Part shown: positions 61,680-64,000 of the stretch, one piece after another
Numbering within the stretch: the stretch's first letter is position 1
Layout of the letters: each line of letters starts with the position of its first letter
Source: Shinella curvata
Lineage (GTDB): Bacteria; Pseudomonadota; Alphaproteobacteria; Rhizobiales; Rhizobiaceae
Length of the DNA stretch: 64,000 bases
Direction of reading: 5' to 3'
NCBI RefSeq assembly: GCF_022899935.1
Contig: NZ_JALJCJ010000001.1
Coordinates: 456,053-520,052 of the forward strand
The notes under the pieces: generated by a model
What the model saw: only the letters and a program-made list of their open reading frames with translations
Told to the model about the DNA's origin: nothing
The model's database searches: none
Made by a program: the position numbers and the translations under genes

Positions 61680-62462
61680 TCAGGCGGGCCCGAGACAGGC
61701 AATGACCCGGGCCTGAAGATAGTCTGCGGCCTTTTCGGCCGCCGCCTGCCGCTCGTCCCACATATCGACGGCCGCGCCCAGATAGGCGTCGCGCGCAAGG
61801 ACCAGCGCCGCCGCCTCCGCTTCCGGCATGCGCCTTGCCGCCCAGGTCGCAGCCCCGTCCTTTGTGGCGAAGTCATCTTTCACCGCGGTCCACCACATGC
61901 GGGCAAGGGTCAGAAGCACGTTGCGCTCGTCTCCCCGCAGATTGGCACGAAGCGACGGCAAGGCAACACGCATCGCCTGCCGGACATGTTGCACCGGAAT
62001 GTCGGGCAAAAACGCCCCTGCTGCCGGTCCGAACAGGGCGAGAGCCTGCTCCCGCGCCTGGGCCAGCACCAGCGTGTTCTCTGCATCGCCGGCCGGCTCC
62101 GGCACGTCCCCCTGCTCGAATGCGTCCCGCAACCATTCGCCATAGAGAAACTCGACCCGCGCCGGAAATGGCAGGTCGGCAAGATCGCTCGCGAGGAACA
62201 CCATCAGTTCCAGGCAGCGCGGCCCTGCGGGAAGCGCCGGATGGCGCCCCGAAATCCGCAGCAGCGCCGCCAGAAGGCTTATGCGCTCAAGGTCCGTCAT
62301 CGCGCGTTTCACGACTGCGATCAGATCGATGTCGCTGTGCGGCCGCAGCCCGCCCGAGACTGCCGAACCGTGCAGATAGACGGCAAGCAGATCCTCGCGG
62401 AAGAGATCGCGCAGGATCGCGACGACGGCCTCCGCCTGCCCTGCGCCGGCTACAGGCTGCAA
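61680..62462 (-). CDS. AadA-like aminoglycoside nucleotidyltransferase family protein
   Basis: This 260-residue protein has the AadA nucleotidyltransferase core VYLHGSAVSGGLRPHSDIDL, in which Gly-Ser and the Asp-x-Asp metal pair are visible, and a C-terminal helical (DUF4111-type) domain with LYGEWLRDAFE and TLARMWWTAVKDDF. AadA enzymes adenylylate streptomycin and spectinomycin; chromosomal homologues in soil bacteria may have this or another role. No ATG fits: TTG at 62462 is the first usable start, overlapping the upstream gene by 13 bp. It has no cassette or mobile-element context. Confidence 0.85.
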   Translation of the reverse strand: MQPVAGAGQAEAVVAILRDLFREDLLAVYLHGSAVSGGLRPHSDIDLIAVVKRAMTDLERISLLAALLRISGRHPALPAGPRCLELMVFLASDLADLPFPARVEFLYGEWLRDAFEQGDVPEPAGDAENTLVLAQAREQALALFGPAAGAFLPDIPVQHVRQAMRVALPSLRANLRGDERNVLLTLARMWWTAVKDDFATKDGAATWAARRMPEAEAAALVLARDAYLGAAVDMWDERQAAAEKAADYLQARVIACLGPA

Positions 62463-63688
62463 TGCCGGTAGCCGGATTTGCGGGCGCGCAGGTCGAAGTG
62501 GAAGTGATCCTTGTGGTAGCGGTCACTGCCGGGACCGAGCACGGTGGAAAAGTACTTGCAGCTGTCGCTCCGCACGGACTTCAGCAGACCTTTTTCACGG
62601 AAGGCGAAGAACCCCTTCTTCTCGATGGCGATCGCCTTGCCGTTCTTCAGCACGATCTTGCCGACGTCGATTGCGTTGCCCTTGGCGTGTTCCGACATCG
62701 CCGCACCCTTCCGCGAATTCATGGTCCGGCAGGAATAGGATGACATCTGGTGGATGGCCGAAACGCCGGAGAGGTAGCGCGTGCGGCTGGAAGGCACGAG
62801 CTCCTGCTTGACCCAGCGCGCGAAGGCCTCGGTGATCTGGCAGTTCACCTGGGCCGCCGGCTTGATCTGGATACCGCCGGAAAGACCGGACAGTTCCACC
62901 GGCCAGGCGATGCCGCAGGAGCGCCCGCGGGAAATGCGCGGCACGTCACGGAACTTCACACCGAGCTTCAGCAGCCGCTGGCGGCAGGCCCTCTCCGAGG
63001 CGGGCATGCCGCCCATCGTCTCGGGCGTCTGCATGGGATTGTTGAGCCGCGGCAGGAAAGCGACCTGTTCCCCCTCCACCGCCTGGCGCTTGCGCATCGT
63101 GGCCTTGTCCGGCACGCCGAGATATCCGTCGCTTTCCGCCGCAGCGCCCAGTTCCATGCTGGCATCCGACATCGGGATGCTCTCAGGCTGACCGACCTGC
63201 CGGGGCGTATCCGATCCGATGTCGGCGACGACGACCTGCGTGGCGTTGCCCTCGGCGATCTCGCTCGCCTGCGCTTCCGCCAATCCTTCGACGCGTTCGA
63301 CACCCAGCCCCTCGTCCATGTTGATGCCCCCCTCGGGGACGCTTAGCACGCCGGAAGAGGCCTGAACGGGATCGGAAATCCCCATGGCCTCGTCGCTGTC
63401 GATCATCGGCAGGCGTTTCTGTTCGGTGACCGGCGCCATCATTGCCGTATCCATGTTTTCGGCGCCGCCCGAAGGTTCCGTGACGGGATAGACGCTCACG
63501 TCCTCACCCGTGCCGCCCATATCGGACGCGGGCGCCTGCGATACCTCTTCCATCGGCCTGATGGCGCTGACACCGCTGCCATCGATATCGTCAGGCGGGG
63601 TCAGGCCGCCCGAACAGGCGGCAAGCATCGCCGGTATCAGAAGCAGCCCGAACGGCCTGCGAAGACGAGAAACGAACGCAATACCCAT
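62450..63688 (-). CDS. Extensin-like C-terminal domain lipoprotein
   Basis: The 412-residue protein has a lipoprotein signal (RPFGLLLIPAMLAACSGG) with the lipobox Cys, a disordered Met/Glu-rich region to about residue 200, and a C-terminal extensin-like domain: ERACRQRLLKLGVKFRDV, the Cys pair in RGRSCGIAWP and QVNCQITEAF, then HAKGNAIDVGKI and DRYHKDHFHFDLRA. The last two motifs are like the zinc site of MD-clan (M15-type) peptidases. It is probably a periplasmic cell-wall protein. GGAAGTG precedes the ATG at 63688. The AadA-like gene overlaps its end. Confidence 0.88.
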   Translation of the reverse strand: MGIAFVSRLRRPFGLLLIPAMLAACSGGLTPPDDIDGSGVSAIRPMEEVSQAPASDMGGTGEDVSVYPVTEPSGGAENMDTAMMAPVTEQKRLPMIDSDEAMGISDPVQASSGVLSVPEGGINMDEGLGVERVEGLAEAQASEIAEGNATQVVVADIGSDTPRQVGQPESIPMSDASMELGAAAESDGYLGVPDKATMRKRQAVEGEQVAFLPRLNNPMQTPETMGGMPASERACRQRLLKLGVKFRDVPRISRGRSCGIAWPVELSGLSGGIQIKPAAQVNCQITEAFARWVKQELVPSSRTRYLSGVSAIHQMSSYSCRTMNSRKGAAMSEHAKGNAIDVGKIVLKNGKAIAIEKKGFFAFREKGLLKSVRSDSCKYFSTVLGPGSDRYHKDHFHFDLRARKSGYRHCSL

Positions 63689-63884
63689 AATCACTTCCGC
63701 CTGGCACCCGCCCCGCCCGATGCGGGGTCCGCGATGGCACATGTCTGTCCGGCGATGGTGCAGGCCGCTTTTGTCCGCATTCGGACGGCGCCGGCACGAA
63801 ACCGGGGCGCGGGACCATCCTCCCGCAATTCCACCGGATTTTCTCGCAACAGGGTAAAGGAACCGTTGTGTCATGAAACGAAAA

Positions 63885-63909
63885 ACCCCGGCGCCGAGGG
63901 CGCCGGGGT
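63885..63909 (-). terminator. Rho-independent terminator of an off-window minus-strand gene
   Basis: An 11-bp perfect GC stem (ACCCCGGCGCC and complement, loop GAG) is followed on the minus strand by TTTTT. It lies 27 bp past the stop at 63936. Confidence 0.8.
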
Positions 63910-63935
63910 GAGCTCTTCCGGAGATCGTCTTTTGT

Positions 63936-64000
63936 TTATGCAGCGCGGCGCCGGTGATCCGCCGCTCCGGCTGGCGAGAGCCGGAAGTTCCCGAGCAACG
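63936..64000 (-). CDS. 3' end of a minus-strand gene (partial)
   Basis: Reading from the window edge, one frame gives LLGNFRLSPAGAADHRRRAA and a TAA stop at 63936-63938. The terminator directly after it supports a real gene ending here. About 20 residues are too few to identify it; the tail is basic and Ala-rich. Confidence 0.4.
   Translation of the reverse strand, partial: LLGNFRLSPAGAADHRRRAA

Overview
The window is about 62-63% GC chromosomal DNA from an alphaproteobacterium, most likely a member of the Rhizobiaceae (Rhizobium/Agrobacterium/Ensifer/Shinella type). This rests on the gene content: class II DAHP synthase, an Usg protein, DUF1289 and TIGR02281 aspartic protease, DUF2059 and extensin-like proteins, cobT/cobS, and a REP-like palindrome of a kind common in this order. 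I see no rRNA, tRNA, CRISPR array, prophage, transposase or plasmid-type genes. It reads as ordinary core genome with short accessory insertions.

Layout. 1-1373: 3'-truncated nadE. 1658-6452: LTA-synthase-like membrane enzyme, DUF1003 protein, orphan TadE/TadG pilus proteins. 6468-19138: GFA protein, aroG, LysR regulator, gor, periplasmic proteins, rpiA, gph, a large L,D-transpeptidase, fumC and a diguanylate cyclase. 19261-24458: a 25-residue peptide gene, a second L,D-transpeptidase, a CAP-RTX secreted protein, an M15 peptidase with a small periplasmic partner, a PPOX-family protein and an alpha/beta hydrolase. 24507-29103: MarR regulator, LtrA and TMEM175 membrane proteins, a Kef-type antiporter and a GBBH-like protein. 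29240-37872: moaA, a four-cysteine secreted protein, a chemoreceptor, a DMT transporter, mobA-mobB and a second LTA-synthase-like enzyme. 37948-42157: two tandem OmpA-family paralogues with different intragenic repeat arrays. 42495-45490: amino-acid ABC importer (binding protein and two permeases, no ATPase) and usg. 45515-54029: RTX/beta-helix protein, DUF2270 protein, methyltransferase, 6-phosphogluconate-dehydrogenase-type reductase, AlkD-like repair protein, Lrp regulator, uracil-DNA glycosylase, secreted nuclease and histidine kinase. 54048-64000: REP element, dgkA, cobT, cobS, DUF1289 protein, aspartic protease, glyoxalase-like protein, MFS transporter, ABC-2 exporter, a probable small-RNA locus, an AadA-like nucleotidyltransferase, an extensin-like lipoprotein and the 3' end of another gene.

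Themes. Many genes act on the cell envelope: two L,D-transpeptidases, an M15 peptidase, an extensin-like lipoprotein, two OmpA-type peptidoglycan-binding proteins, two phosphoglycerol-transferase-like enzymes, DgkA and TadE/G. moaA, mobA and mobB contribute to molybdenum cofactor synthesis, and cobT and cobS complete the cobalamin lower loop. gor, rpiA, fumC, aroG and nadE are housekeeping. No single undescribed multi-gene system stands out. The strongest leads are the OmpA pair with length-variable repeat arrays, an unassigned + strand transcript ending at 61653, and the 25-residue peptide gene with a perfect Shine-Dalgarno.
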